Source: Crotophaga sulcirostris | Taxonomy: Eukaryota > Chordata > Aves > Cuculiformes > Crotophagidae | Direction: 5' to 3' | Length of the DNA: 64,000 nucleotides | Assembly (NCBI GenBank): GCA_013397455.1 | Contig: VYZB01000026.1 | Location: 1,689,139 to 1,753,138 of the forward strand | Shown: in pieces, positions 13,937 through 27,450 of the stretch | Layout: each line of letters begins with the position of its first letter | Position numbering within the stretch: the stretch's first letter is position 1 | Position numbers and translations under genes: made by a program | Notes under the pieces: model-generated | Told to the model about the DNA's origin: nothing | Database searches by the model: none | The model's input: the letters and a program-made list of their open reading frames with translations, nothing else

Positions 13937-16900
13937 TTGCTAATATCTTCTCTGCTGGAAGTCATAAGTCAAAAAGTCAAACAAGAGCTCTGCTAAACAG
14001 AAAGGCCTTAAGGAAGGGTACTATCTGTCTATTATCTACTTCCTATCTGCTTTTACTCTCACTGCTTAGCAGTCCATAATTGTTACTGAATTGGTTTTTG
14101 CCCATGTCCTTATATAGAAGAAAACCCACAAATTCTGTCCTACTAAAAAGGAATTTTAAATAGGAGAGATGTGATCTGCGCCTTGATGAACATTTCGTAC
14201 CCACTTGACTTGTCAGTGCACCCTGAGGTGATGTTTCTTTCTGCATTTCGTCCTCAGCTGTGCAATTCTACTGTTTCCCATGTACTAGGGCTGAAATAGA
14301 AGTGCGAGTCAGCTGGTCCAGCTGATCTGTAGAAAACTAAACTACCACACACATGAACAACTGAGCAAAGATTTTCATTAAATCTTTTTGTTTATCTAAA
14401 TCCTCAGTGGGTTTCATAGACCTTACATGGGGAAGGAGACATAACACACAGTTGATGGTGTGGAGTGAGGTGAAAGGAGAGGAGAGGTTGAGTGTCTCTT
14501 TTGCAATGATCTGAAGTGCCACTGGATTAGGTGTACTGTGAAATGCCACAGATATACTTTGGCTGAATCAAAACTCAGTCACAATTTCTTCAAGTTCCAT
14601 ATCCTCTCTGTTAGACTATCCCTATAATTTCTTTTCATGCGGGGTTTGCTTGGAGATTAAGGGTCTTTCAGTGGTGAGACTGCTTTCTGCAGATAAGGCA
14701 GCACTGTTTGATTTCCTTGCATCACAATGACCTCTCCCTGAGTTTGTTTGTCTCTCCATGCTCCTGTCGCCACAACATGATGCTTTCCTGCTTTGTGGAG
14801 CTGTCACAAAGACATGTTCAGTAAAGACTAGTGTTCAGATGCTGTTGAGTACAGGACTTCATAGGTGTTGGATATCTGCACTCAGCCTTCATTGTGACTT
14901 ATGTGGCAGTGTCAAGGATCAGATTCAACTTTTAAGGTCCCACTTGCAAATCCCTAGCCCAAGACCTTACCTAATCTCAGGTTGTGTAATACAATCCCTG
15001 CTACTCAGACAGAAACCAAAAGATAATGGCTAATGAACAACGCCTGTGATCAAGGTAGACAACACACTCCTAACAGGCAGGTAAGGTAGGCACAACAGTA
15101 ATAGATAATGCTTAAAGTAAAACTAGAACTATACTCACTTTATTATTTTTGCTCTGGAGAGTCAACAGCTAAGCCCTGGGTTGCTTATCTTCCCTACATA
15201 TTTTCAGTTGCACTTGAAGGTTGTTAGGCCTTTCCAGGTAGCAAGGCCAGATCTCAGGAGAGCTCATCATTTAGTGAGAGCCTAGCTGACCCATCTCCCT
15301 TGGCTGCATGCTGTTCCCTGCCTCTTTAGACTGTCATTTTTCCTGCAAGTTCTGTCTTACACCATTCCTTGCCTTTCTTTTGCCTTTCTTTTGTAGTTGT
15401 TCTGGGTCTTTCTATTGGACCTGAGGGTAGTTTTTTGTTATTTTGCATCTTAAAAACTACAGCTGTGAATTCAGACAGTTTGTTATGTCATAGATTCCAA
15501 GTAGTCTCTTTTTTTTCAGTCTTTTCAGGGATGATTCAACCCATGCATGTCTGGATTTTTATACACAGTTACTACTGTATTATTTTCTCTAATTCATAAC
15601 TCCTTTCTTAACAGAAAAGAATCTTACCCTTATTGACTCATGCAGTTCAAAATGTTTAGGCCTGTCTATCATTCCCTTTTTGTTTCTCTCCTTATAGCTT
15701 CGTCAGAGGTTGACAAAGTACCTTTCAAGATTTAGTTAAGCAGTTAGCGTATTTTTCATACCTCAAAAAATTAGACGTAAAAATAATTGTCTTTCTGCGA
15801 GTAAGAAAGTGAAGGCAGTGTCAAAATTTCTCAATTGTCATTCATATACTTTAACCATCAGTCTGTCCTTTTTTCTCTGAAATCATTCATGGTACACATG
15901 CGATAAATGTTTGTTAAACACAATCTAGCTCATCACCTGGATCTTACATTGTCTAGCTTGTCAAAAATGAAAAGAGGCATATGGGGAAAATGCAGGTACA
16001 GTGGATATTTATTTGTGTAACTTTCAGTGGATAATGAAATTAAATAATTTTGAATATATAATTTTGCTAGTCACCAAATATATTTACATAATCCCTTTTT
16101 CTCACAGTGATTATAGGATTTGTGTGGCAAGACTTACTTTGAAGCGGCATATTATTTATTTCCCCATTTGGTATTCCATTTTTCAGCATAGATGGATTTT
16201 ATTTCTGATTTTCTCCTGCATATACAATCACTTCTTTTCCTAAGCAGCACTGTTCAAAGCTAAGAGGTACTCTGGGGATTTAGCCTTACTTTATGTACTA
16301 GAATTTTAAACTTTATACAAAATTATTTGCTATCAGTGCTGAATATCCCTGCACACCTCTGAAATAAATTGGCAGTTTCTAAGAGCTTCTGCAGTTTGGA
16401 GGTTCTGGCAAAGTAAAGAAACACAATAAATGGTTGTGTTTTGTTCTTCTTCAATCCTGTGTTTGTACTGTCAACACATTGTCTTTGAGCTCTTGAAGAG
16501 ACCTGGGCAAATAGTATTTAATGAGTCACTCCATAAATTTTACGTAATGTTTGTGTTTACAGGGAGGTTGCAAAGCTCAGGTCTCTTCAATGAAATATTT
16601 AAATACACTGTAAAAGGGTGCCTCCTGCCTACAATAAAACTAATTCCAAATTTGAAATTAAGCACAAGTTTAAAGTATCAAACCTTTTATTTGGCAGATA
16701 ACCTGGACCCTTCCGTAGAATGCAGAAGCCCTTTATAGTGACCCTAATTAAACGAAGGTGTAGCATCATATTAATAAATAGGTTGTATCTTGTGTCTGCA
16801 AAGATCCTGGGAACGACATGGTGAATGTTGTATCTTTCAAACCAAGGGTCAAGAAGGAGCTTTAAAGGTGTCTGCCTATTGGAAAACTTTTTCTAGTTTT

Positions 16901-18978
16901 CTGCTAGCCTATGCCTTTGAGTCATAAAAAAGTTGTGTCTCTTCAAAACTTTAACATTGTAACTAGAAGCTGGAGCTGCCTCTCTAAGTGTCTGATGAAC
17001 CTTTCCCTGACTGCTGCCCTCAATGTCCTTATGCAGCAAGGAGTTTCAGTGTGCACCTCAGTGCCATTGCAGTGGAAGCACAGTGGCTGCCCCACAGCAT
17101 GGCATTAACGGGGGCCTTGCATGAGCCACACCTCCTTAAATACTTTTATCTGATTAATTTATCCAAGAATAATAGGAATATATATTTTACTTATAAGAAA
17201 AGTCAATTCTTGTAATATATTTTTGAATTTTGATTTTCTATAACTGTATTGGAAGAGGAACTAACCTTAAAACCCTCTTTTTGTATGTCTAGACCTTTCC
17301 CTGCTCAAGTGTTATGTTTTATACTAATGACTTTTAATGAGATGGAAATCAACCATCCCTAGACAACCGATTTCACCTAAAAGCTGATTCTGTTTTCATT
17401 TACCTAGGTTTGTTCATGTCATGGCAATAATTCCAATTTACCCAATGATAACTTTAATAAAATCCATCCTTCAGGATTTCATAAACCTCCATTTTTCAGA
17501 GCTGTTTCAAAAATTAGTGTAAGAGGAAGTCGTGAACCAAAATTTTTTCTTATCTATCTATCTTATTTTATTATTTTTCCCCAGTTAAAATAGTGCTAAA
17601 CTTCTGAGGTCATAAGTCTCTTTATGTGCTTAGAAGGCTGAAAAGCAAATATAAGGAACTAGACATCTCGCAAGTTAGGAATTCAGTTTAAAATACAAAT
17701 AGTTGTAACTGTTTTTCAACCTACATCTAGGATGAATCTTAGTCTGAAGTCTCCTCCATCAGACATGCTCCTGCTGTTACACTCTTTTCTATTATGATTA
17801 ATAACATCTGAAATCTGAAACCAAGTCAGCTGCACTATAATAAACTTGGTATCAATCTTACATGGTCACAAATAACCATGTAATACAATAACCCTCTATA
17901 TGTTCCAGACCAACATGGGACCACACGTTTGTGGGGAGAAATGACTGAGTAATTGCATGAAGAATGAAGACTATATTCAGGAAAAAGACTCTGAAACCAA
18001 AAGCATTTTCTGCAGGAGAACAGGAGGCAGAGTCAGAAAAGGAAAGCATGTTTCCCAGAGATGGTTACCTTTAATGATATGACCAATCTTCAATCTTTGA
18101 AAGGTTCTATGCATTTTGGAGTGTATCCAAATGATGAATAATTCATCCTGAAGATAAAGAACATGAACGGTTAAAGAACATGACATCAGACCAGAAATGG
18201 TCAGTCAGATAATCAGTAAGGCTAGATTAAACAAAAAAGTTTTCTTTGAAAATGAGATTTGGGATCAGATATAAAGTAGCCTGGCTCACTTACAGTCAGT
18301 ACTACAGTCAAAAACTACAAGAACTACAAGAATCAGGACCAATATGTAAAAACCTATGAAAATAGAAGGAAAGGATTACGTGTTCCATATCTAGCTTGCA
18401 AAACAATTTGGTTAAGTGAGATTCTTAACTTCCTTTTATTTAAGAAATGAAAATTCTTTGGTGAGAGATATGCAGAAAAGTTTGAAAGTGTGAACCAAGT
18501 GAACCCTATATACTCAGAAATCAGAAGACAAATAGTTCCCTTTTTCTCATTTAAACTTAATCTTATGACTGCAAAGACATCTGTATAGCTTTTTTAAAGT
18601 TTACCATTCAATTGTTCTGCGCTGTGAGTTGACAAAACTTTACATGAGAAAGACATTCTTTTTTACCTCTTAATAATGAGTTGTACCCAAAGGAGCCTCG
18701 TGATCAAAATACACATCTGTAGGTATTCAGAATGCCTTTCCTATGTCGACCTTGTACTTGAAACATCTAAATCCCATTGGGACATATGTTTCTGACACAG
18801 CTAAAACTTTGCTGTGGGAACATAGTCACACATATGGGTTGCTGATGGCTTGAGGATGTCTGGATCAAATTCCATAGTTCAGTGTAAAGGGAACCATCAA
18901 GTCTTCAAGATAAGAAAAAAAGCCAGCCTTTTCCATCCCAAAACCTCCAATTCCAATTCCAAGGTTTAACACCAAAAA

Positions 18979-19046
18979 TTTAATGCCCAATATTTTATAT
19001 TGTTGCATGTGCATTGGGCATATTTAATGCCCCATTTTATATTGTT
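18979..19046. repeat. Local 25-bp duplication with inverted arms
   Basis: A unit beginning TTTAATGCCC and ending TTTTATATTGTT occurs at 18979-19004 and again, slightly shorter, at 19023-19046. Between them an ATTGGGCAT segment (19012-19020) is the near reverse complement of the ATGCCCAAT in the first unit, so the DNA could fold into a stem of about 9 bp. Likely a small replication-slippage product; no function inferred. Confidence 0.7.
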
Positions 19047-22000
19047 AGAAGAGACTGGAGATTCGTCTGACCAAATGAGACATTTGCATGCAGTCATCTA
19101 CATTTGAGGAATTTTTGCTGCAAGCCCACTTTTGCGATCAAAGGAGGAAAATGGGCATTTCTAGATATGGTTGGACTTATCCTGGTATGGAAACTGGAGT
19201 AGGTCAGAGAAACCTGTCCTTGGAGCATCTAATTTTCTCCTGTAAAAATAACGAAACCCCTGGATGTCAGGAATGGACACTCACACTGAAGATATCTAAT
19301 TGCTAGACTTCTGCCACTGCAAATGCTGACCTCCTGAGATGATGAATTACCTCAGTCAGTTGCTCTAACTTTTAAGCAATATTTTCCGAAACTTTCCTCA
19401 GCTTGTTGCTCAGTGCCATAAGATTATATCTTTTTGTTTATAATTAAGTTATCATAAATAGCCAGTAAAACAGCGTGCCTGCTTATTGAAGATGAGTTTC
19501 CACAGTGCCCTGGTTGCACTTTAGATTTGTGCTCTGATTTGCACAGAGGTTCTTTATAAAAGATGATGAAAACCTGATTTATGTTATGTATTCATAAAAC
19601 TAGGCTGAGATGATTGTACATGGCCTCCCCTTTTCCTTCATTAACCACCACCAGATTGTCCAGAATATGCAGCTGATCAGACACTGATCTGGATTCTTCC
19701 CAGGCAACAAAGCATGTTCAATAATATTATCCTACAATGTGTCCCTTTGCTCTATCAAATGCTTTCACCTTCTTCGTTTGTCTTTTGAAGGCAGCTCAAA
19801 TACTCTTCCATCTATTAGCATTTTATACATTGAGCACTTTTAGTGTTATGCCTTCGATTTATGTTTCAAAAGGTTATTTAAATGAAGTCTCTGATACAAA
19901 AGCTTGGATGTTTGACTGTTTGTAAACCTCATTGAAGAAGTTACTTATTTCTAGAGTAACACTATCTTCTGGCTGTTCTGCCCAAACTGGGAGCTGGTTA
20001 ATCTGTACACCTCCTTCCTACTATGAAGATGGAATTTCTCTACAGGTACAGTAGAGCTTAAATATAATCTCAATGCAGGACCTTTAATTGAATATTGTGA
20101 ATATTATAAAGGCTAAGGACCTTCAGGATACACATAGGAATGTGATTCAAAGGAGTTTGGATTCTACTTTTGGACAATTCTGCTTTACGAGATTAGTTTT
20201 TCACATCTGGTGTAAATAAGTCTAATGTCAATATAACCAGTGCCAATTTGCCAGCTGAGATTCACACCTCTGAATATATCCACAGAAACCACGTGGATTA
20301 AATTCCTAGGTAGATCAGTGATCACTTTTTGATAGGCAGAAGAAGGAAGACAATTATTGCTCTGGATTCAATAGAAATTTTAAATCAATATCCTTGAAGT
20401 GATATCCCTACTGCTGTCCATGTCCCATTTCTACAGGTATTTTCTCTTTTCCAGCAAGATGTGAGGTACCATTTATACTTAAGATAAAACCAAACAGAAA
20501 CTGCAGTCCTATGATTCTGCAACATTACACCTGGCACCTTATCTGGGGAAATGAAAAACAGAAAAGTACTGTGTGACTAAACTGTTCACCATCATTTAAA
20601 GACTCTGAAAATGGGGTTTAAGAGCTTTTAAATAAAAAAAAAAAAGTAACAATCAGATCTGTCAGTGTGATAGGCTAAGGAAAATACCTTCCTTGCTGCT
20701 GCAAGTTGGCACCTCTACATGTATGCAGAAGTCAAGGGAATTTCTCTGAATGAATTCCAAAGCAACTTGGAGCAGAACACAGCTCACCCAGATGTGGTTT
20801 TGCTAGAAGAGGCCCTACTGATGGTTAACATTTGAAAAAGAGGTAAGAAAAGCTTCCTGTAGCTTTTGAACCATTGACCTCAGATGGAGTATCAGATACG
20901 TGACTCCTCAAGGCTGTTTCCTCTATGACTGCTATGCTGATGGGTCTTAGACATCTTATCCCAGCACTGCTTAACTGTAGTGATTGCAGTCTTCCCTGAG
21001 GAAGCGGCAGCATGTAATTACACATGCCTGGCAGTAGAAAGGGAATCAAAAGAGCAATTTTGGGACAGAAGTAGCATTTTTTACTTCCTGTTGACCTGCA
21101 CATCGGTGCACACAAGGGGACATGAGTCATTGGAAATGTGCAGAAGCCCAGATCCTGCTTCTTTCTGATTTATTTTTTCTATATATGCCGGGTGGAAAGC
21201 CAAAGCAGAGAAATAAAAAGGTGCTTAGCAGTAATTTCTTCCTCTACATGTCCCAAGAAACAGCTTTTTGAGTGATTCTAGTATGTGTAAAATCAAAAAG
21301 TTTTCACTGACTGACCTCAAAACACTTCAACAGCAGTCTCTTCCAATTTTTCACCTGGGAAGACTGAGAAATAAAGCAGTGGTGAACATGCATGAATTTG
21401 GTGGCAGAGGTGCTCTCATCACAGAGGACTGTGAAGGTCCAAACCATTTCACCAATACAGACACGTAAACTGCTCTGCTAGCTGGGACCTGACTCAATGC
21501 CACGTAAAATCAGCACTACATGCTTACATTGGCTTCAGTGGTAACAGATTATGTCCTTAATGGATGTGTGAATTACAAGAGAGAGAAATGTACAGGCTTT
21601 GAGGAGCAGTTTTATTGTGTTCTTTTCCAAAGATATTTATTTTATCAGAAGAGTGAAGAATTAGTGAGCTGAGTATTTTAAATATAGTTTTTAGCTTGTC
21701 ATCGATGTGCTTAAAGAGAAAGCTGTGAATTGAAATTCTTATTCTTCCCTCCTCTAAGGTCTTTTTTTTTTTTCTTACAAAGTAAGTTGTAAAATACACT
21801 TGAGTAGAGGTAGTTTAAGTTTTTTTTCTATGTATATTCTTGGTGTAGATGATTTTGACCATTATTTTTGATTACCTGTTCTGGCATAACCGAGATTTCC
21901 TGTAATATTTCTAGTATTTCTTTTTCTGCCCCAGGGAAAGTATATGTCTGCTTTTAACATTTCTCCTTTATTTTTATTTTGTGAAAACTAAGGCAAGGAA

Positions 22001-22049
22001 TTAATTTCATATTGTTTCCATATCTATTTCTTTTGTTAATAATACCTTG

Positions 22050-22760
22050 CATTTTCAATATCCTAGTCTGTAATCTCCTTGGATGACCTTTCTGCCCTAA
22101 AGCATTTCTACTGCTTCTTTTTTATCCTCTTGTGCTACCTTGCTTTCAGTATTTTTGCTGAATTTCCCTCTATTTCTCTACACTTTCTCATCTCTCCCTT
22201 CCATAATCCACATTTTGTCCCTCACATTTTGTCCCTTCCTAAAGATGATTACTTCCTACAGAGCATTTTTCATTCCCATTGGCATCCATTTTCCTTTACA
22301 ATGTATTTACTGGGTAGGTAGCATACTCATATGCAATATTCCCTGAGGTAAACGCGAATTTTGTGTTGAATGTCTTCCAGTTTCTGTCACTCACCCCTTC
22401 CATCTTTCATTCTGTTTCTTTCACCTTTACCCAACACTTCCAGTTCTAACAAAGCTTATTCCACTGAAATTGAATATCTCTATTTTCTCTCCTGTATAGA
22501 TTGGTTTTCTCCCTCATTAGAAACATAATTAGATTATACATCTATTTCCTCTGCTTCAGGTGTTTGCATACTGGCTAGAGCAACTAACTAAAAAGACAAA
22601 AGTTTCTTTTTGCTTCTATTCTCTACCATATATACATAAAAAATCCTTATATTTTTGCTTTTTGTTCTCAATAGTCTTTCTCTTTTCTCACTGATGCACA
22701 CTTTTCACTCGCTTTGCCTGCTCTTTCCCTGTGCCTTTTGTCTGTTCTCCACTTCCATTT
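22050..22760 (+). other. Pyrimidine-rich (CT/T) zone
   Basis: Roughly 700 bp with strong C+T excess on the plus strand, seen as repeated CTTCC, TTTCTC and TTCCCT-like patches. It is not a clean microsatellite. The skew keeps stops rare in some plus frames and produces meaningless short hydrophobic frames near 22079-22346. Confidence 0.5.
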
Positions 22761-25700
22761 AGTTGTTCTCTTTGAGAGTTGCCACTGACTACAATGCAAC
22801 CTGTGTTTGAACTCATACACCTTTCCTCTTGTGTCCATTAACTTGACCTGTTAACAGTGAGAACCAAAGGTTGTAAGCGTGTGTCCTGTTGCTTCCAGTG
22901 AACTTGTTGGGCTCACAAGGAGCACAAAAAAATTTTCTTCCCTGCTTAAATGAACCCTTGATCCCTTCTACATCCCCCTCTCCATTCCACTCCTCACAAT
23001 GAATCTACATAACCTCTGCCCTGTGTCCATTGTGGTAAAGAATGTCTTTGGTCTGGTGTGTAGATAGACACACACATAGGCATAGTTTAAAAAGGGCTTG
23101 GGTGTTGTATTCCTACATTTAAGGGTGGCCAGCTAGAGATATCTTCAGCAAATTAAAAGCAGACTGAATATAGTAGAAATTCTAAAGTAACTGTCTCACC
23201 ATGGCTCTGCCCCCACATCTCATGAATCCTGAAAAACATATCTGGCTGAGAATATTACTCCTTCGGAGGTTTCTGTAATCTTCCTTTAGGCTGTCGCCAA
23301 AGAACATTCTTACAGAACATAGTATAGGGGATAAACAGCTGTACCAGGATGGGTGCCAGCAGGCTCTACTTCAGTGCTTCTACACGAGACAGGGGTAAAG
23401 GGACTAAGCCTTGTGCTCATGGGCAACACAGCTGAGCCAGCAAGTGGCAGGGAACAGTCCCCCATTCAAAGGCCCAGACAAAGGCATTCATCCATGGTAG
23501 GACTCCTCCTGGACTGAAAGAAACTCACTGCCTCAGACTTGTAAATATTGCTCAGCACTACAAGAAATCGACTGTTACAGTCAGAAGTTGGGCTCTCCTA
23601 GCAATCAACAAGTCCGCACTCTGTAATCCTGTAATTCTATCCCTAGATATCTTCACTTACTAAATACCACATCTTGTCTCACGTGAAATTCACAGATTTA
23701 TTCTCACATAGGTATTTAATCCTCAGTTTCCCAAAACATAATCCTGTAGTCTACGTATTCCCCAAAAATACTCTGTCAGGAAACAAAAGAGAACATAAAA
23801 CATAACTTAAAGACAGTCAGGAACCCATACCTTTTAAACCTCCAAATCAGTCCCATCTGTGGCACAGCTGAACACAGAGATTTAATATAAAACACATGCA
23901 TAGTACCCATATTTATCACTTACTTGGAAGCTATTGGGTTTTAAAACAAAATCTTTTTTTTAATTTGAGGATTTTAAATCATCCAGATCTCAAAATTAAA
24001 ACAAAAATTATACCTAATTATTGCAGTTAATAGGCAATAAAAATAAATTACTAATAACAATGTAGTACGTATGTGGAAGTCTTATTCTAATGGTCTGAAG
24101 TATTTAATCTTTTTGAGATCAAATTTAAAAGGAAGGGAGCGTCTCAGAGAGCAAGGTAAAAGCCTTTTTTAGTTTTGATATCTTAATCAACAGTCTGGGT
24201 TTGAATCTCTTTTCAAGCCTATATTCACCAGATGTAGCTCTTCTGAAATGAACTGAGTTAAATGGTGTCATGCCAGAATGATATCAGCTTCTCACTGAGA
24301 CTCTGCACTTCTTCAAGTCAGACTAAAAATGAAGAAAAAAACAACGAAGCCAAAGGATTTATTCTAATTTTATGCAAGCATTGGTAAGGAAAGAATCTGT
24401 CTGAATAATCCATCAAAATCATACAATTCACCCCTTACCATTTGTTTTAAAGAACTAAGATTTTTTTCTGACATGAAGGAAGCTTGATTTGTGTATCCTT
24501 GCAGGAAGAAGTCAAGATATTTTACAATTAATTTCCAAAGAACAACAAATCATACAAACCTGCTTTTTTGGCTGCAGACATTATTCAATTTTTCATGAGT
24601 TCTAAGAGGAAATGAGAGAGGAAAATATATAGGACTCTCACATTTCTTTGCTGAAACTTAATGAAAAAAACAGATGGGAATTGCTAGCCTTTTAGCTAGA
24701 AGGAATAATATTTCTGAGTGCTGTGACTCAGTCTTTGCAGAAAGAGATATTTAGTAGGTTTCATTCATTTTCTGGTGTCAGGAGATTATTATTCTGCTAC
24801 TAGGAAGTGAAGGGATAGGGTCCTTTGTTTATGGGTTAGAGGATGTAAGGATCATTTAACTTCTGCTCACTGAAAGAAAAATCAGTAATAGTGGGTATGT
24901 GTTGTTTTGCACACATGAGGATTAGATATTCAGTTTAGCTCAGGGACAGAATTTTGCAGCAGTATTAGAAAAACATTTTCAGAAAAGTTTAGCCCTCATC
25001 CAGGAAGATGAGTACAAGACATTCTCAGGAAAGCGCAGAACATGGCATTACCAAGGCAAGGACAGGAAGGCTGTCCTTTCAATTTCTCTCTTTGTGTACC
25101 GAGAAGCGAAGAGAATGCTTTAGGTGTAATGCATTCTCAATTTTATTTCTTCAAAATTGCCTCCTCGATGTGCTTCTATGCATATACATGTCTAGCTTTG
25201 TATAGATTCCTGCAAGGTGGAACTGTCTTATGTTTCCAATAGTAGCAACTTTGATGACTTGACAATGGCTAAAATCTTTTCTAATAAAACACTTTTAATC
25301 CAGAAAAGCTGCTAAATAGAAGGGGAAATAAATGAAAGAGGACATAATTTTCTCAAGGGTTGTTTCCCTGCTGAGTGCAGGCAGACTCCTGTCTGCTCTT
25401 TCCAGAAAACAGATAACATTTACATGAGATGTTAAGGCCACCTGGAATTATTAAAGCAAACAAAACAAAACAAACAGACAAATTGTTGAAAAGTATATAG
25501 AGAGGAAAAAAATCTATTTTTATACCAAAGAAGGGAACTAGACAAAAAGTGATTAAAAATGAGCAGAAAGTAAGACAGAGAGGTCGACCATGACATCATT
25601 ATTTATGTTGGTAGAGCAACTTATTCAACAAATGTTCTTTTCTTTTTGATGCAAAGCAATCTTCTTTTTATTGTAATTTTTACTGCTGTAGCACAAAGGA

Positions 25701-25785
25701 GATCCCTTTATGGGCCAAGATTCACAAGGCCTTTATACTGTGAATAATACAAGACGACTGTTATTTTCTGAGGAGTCCCTTATGA

Positions 25786-26300
25786 TCACAGTATCACAGT
25801 ATTACAAGGTTGGAAAGGACCTCTGAGACCATCGAGTCCAACCTATAACACAACACTAACACCAACCCATCACCTAAACCATGGCACTGAGTGCCTCATC
25901 CAATCTCCTCTTAAACACCTCCAGGGTTGGTGACTCCACCACCTCCCTGGGCAGCGCATTCCAATGGCCAATCACCCTTTCAGTGAAGAATTTTTTCCTA
26001 ATATCAAGCCTAAACTTTCCCTGACGAAGCTTGAGTCCATGCCCTCTAGTTCTGTCACTGGTCACCTGAGAGAAGAGACCAACCCCTGCCTGACTACAGC
26101 CTCCTTTTAGGTAGTTGTAGAGAGCAGTAAAGTCACCCCTGAGCCTCCTCTTCTCCAGACTAAACAGCCCCAGCTCCCTCAGTCGCTCCTCATAGGGCTT
26201 GTGCTCCCAGCCCTTCACCATCTTCATTGTTCTCCTTTGGACACACTCCAGTATCTTGACGTCTTTCTCAAACTGAGCGGCCCAGAACTGCACACGTACA
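25786..26300 (-). mobile_element. CR1 LINE, 3' portion with intact ORF2 C-terminus
   Basis: Minus-strand CR1 copy. The 3' tail (two ATACTGTG-type units) lies at 25786-25804 and the ORF2 C-terminal segment at 25874 to about 26296. CR1 similarity stops abruptly near 26295-26300, where 'cagaactgcacac' gives way to unrelated sequence, marking the 5' truncation point. Same 3' subfamily as the copies at 4712 and 47381. The absence of frame damage over about 140 codons argues that this is one of the younger copies in the window. Confidence 0.95.
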
Positions 26301-26308
26301 CTTCCCAT
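25874..26308 (-). pseudogene. CR1 ORF2 C-terminal fragment (144 codons)
   Basis: Uninterrupted minus-strand frame reading as the C-terminal, post-reverse-transcriptase part of CR1 ORF2p. Recognisable blocks are CVQRR near residue 22, [20 protein letters not shown] around residues 39-58, the DRTRGHG block near 85-91, [11 protein letters not shown] near 102-112, and the ending [12 protein letters not shown]...FKRRLDEAL before the normal stop. The first several residues (before about VQFWA) include sequence beyond the CR1 boundary, so the ATG is fortuitous. No reverse-transcriptase or endonuclease core is present, so it cannot encode an active enzyme. It is a transposon remnant, not a host gene. 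Confidence 0.93.
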
Positions 26309-26480
26309 CGTGCTGCTATGAGGCTGGAATAGTGAGCCAGAGCCTGCCCCAGGGGATGCTTCTCCATCACCAAGTTTGAAAAACCCTTTCTGCCCCCAGC
26401 TCTGTGGAGAGGCGCCCTGCTACTCCTTGGCCCTCCTGATCATGGTGTGGGAACAGTAGGTGTGTTTTGAGATCACTAGT
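26301..26480. other. GC-richer unidentified patch beside CR1
   Basis: Immediately beyond the 5' truncation point of the adjacent CR1 the sequence stays noticeably GC-rich for about 170 bp ('ctctgtggagaggcgccctg' region) before returning to AT-rich DNA. It does not match the CR1 structure I know. It may be pre-existing unique DNA or an unidentified repeat. Confidence 0.3.
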
Positions 26481-26805
26481 TCTGGGGTACTGAGATGCCA
26501 CTGTGATCAACATGAATTCACTCTCTTCTGATGAAACAGAGAGAGAGAAGGTAAAAGCAAATTAATTTCTTATGCTAAATTGCCAGGTGTAAGTACCAAG
26601 TTATTGCATTTGATAAATCAAAGAAAAATAAGCTATAACTAGGTTTGTTTTTACTTTTCCATCTGCATGCTTTCCTTCTGGTAGGCCAAACCAAGCTTCA
26701 GGTCACTTTACACAGCCCCCATGGGTAGAATTGGGTCTCTAACAAACTCCTCTTTTTCCCGAAGTAAATTCTGACCTGGAGTGAAAGAACTCAAATTTTC
26801 GTTCT

Positions 26806-27450
26806 TCATGGGATCACTTCGGTTGGAAGAAACCTTTAGAAATCAGCTAGTCCAGTAAGCCCAGAGCAGGTCTAACTCCAAATAATAAATTGCTCAGAAT
26901 CTTCCCTAGCTGAGCTTTGGAAACAACCAAGTGGAAATCTCACAGCCTTTCTTGAGTAACTTACTGCAGTGTTTGACAAGTTTATTTTTGAATTGTATTT
27001 TCATTATCCCTAGCTGGTATTTCCCTTGCTGCAGCTCTTGACTACTGCCTTTTCTTCTTTCACTGGACATCTCTGGGAAGGGTGTGGCTATGGCATAATT
27101 CCTCCAAGAGGTAGTTGAAGACAGCAGTTATGTACCTACACAGTCTTCTTTTCAGAATGAACCAACTCAGATCCCTCAGTCTCTTCCAAGATGTCTCCTG
27201 CTCTACCCACAAGATATGTCCTCCACTGGACTTGCTACAGTTTAGGATCTTTTTCTCTAATACCAGGGAGTTTAAAAATGGGCCCATTCCAAACATGACT
27301 TAAGAAGATCTAAAGAGGTGAAAATAATCACTTCCTTCGATTATGACCATACTAACGAAACCTAATGTGCTGTTGGGCTTCTTTGGTGCAAGGGCACACT
27401 GTTGACTCCTCCAGTCACATTTGTGCTGAGTGTAAATTCTTCACCCCGTA
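26806..27450 (-). mobile_element. Old, degraded CR1 LINE fragment
   Basis: On the minus strand this shows a decayed CR1 3' region: the 'ggttggaagaaacc' block at 26820-26835, a damaged C-terminal ORF2 segment around 27060-27296 (still legible as LRDLSWFILKRRL and ILNCSKSSGG-like shadows of the conserved blocks), and the 'ttgggcttctttggtgcaag' block near 27372-27392 that corresponds to the CR1 'GILGC..' region. Stop codons and indels are frequent and no tail repeat is preserved. It is clearly older than the copy 500 bp to its left, on the same strand. Both ends are approximate. Confidence 0.8.

Larger units (their letters stand above)
6699..25785. other. Long unique AT-rich stretch, no recognised gene
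   Basis: About 19 kb without a recognisable gene or young transposon. Contents: short homopolymers (A runs at 7730-7742 and 13923-13936), a small TATC repeat near 17551-17563, a local duplication with inverted repeat at 18979-19046, a pyrimidine-rich zone around 22050-22760, and CAAA-type A-rich patches near 11493-11522 and 25454-25483. All open frames are under about 105 codons and unrecognised. Very old, diverged repeats could be present and would not be visible by eye. Confidence 0.55.
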
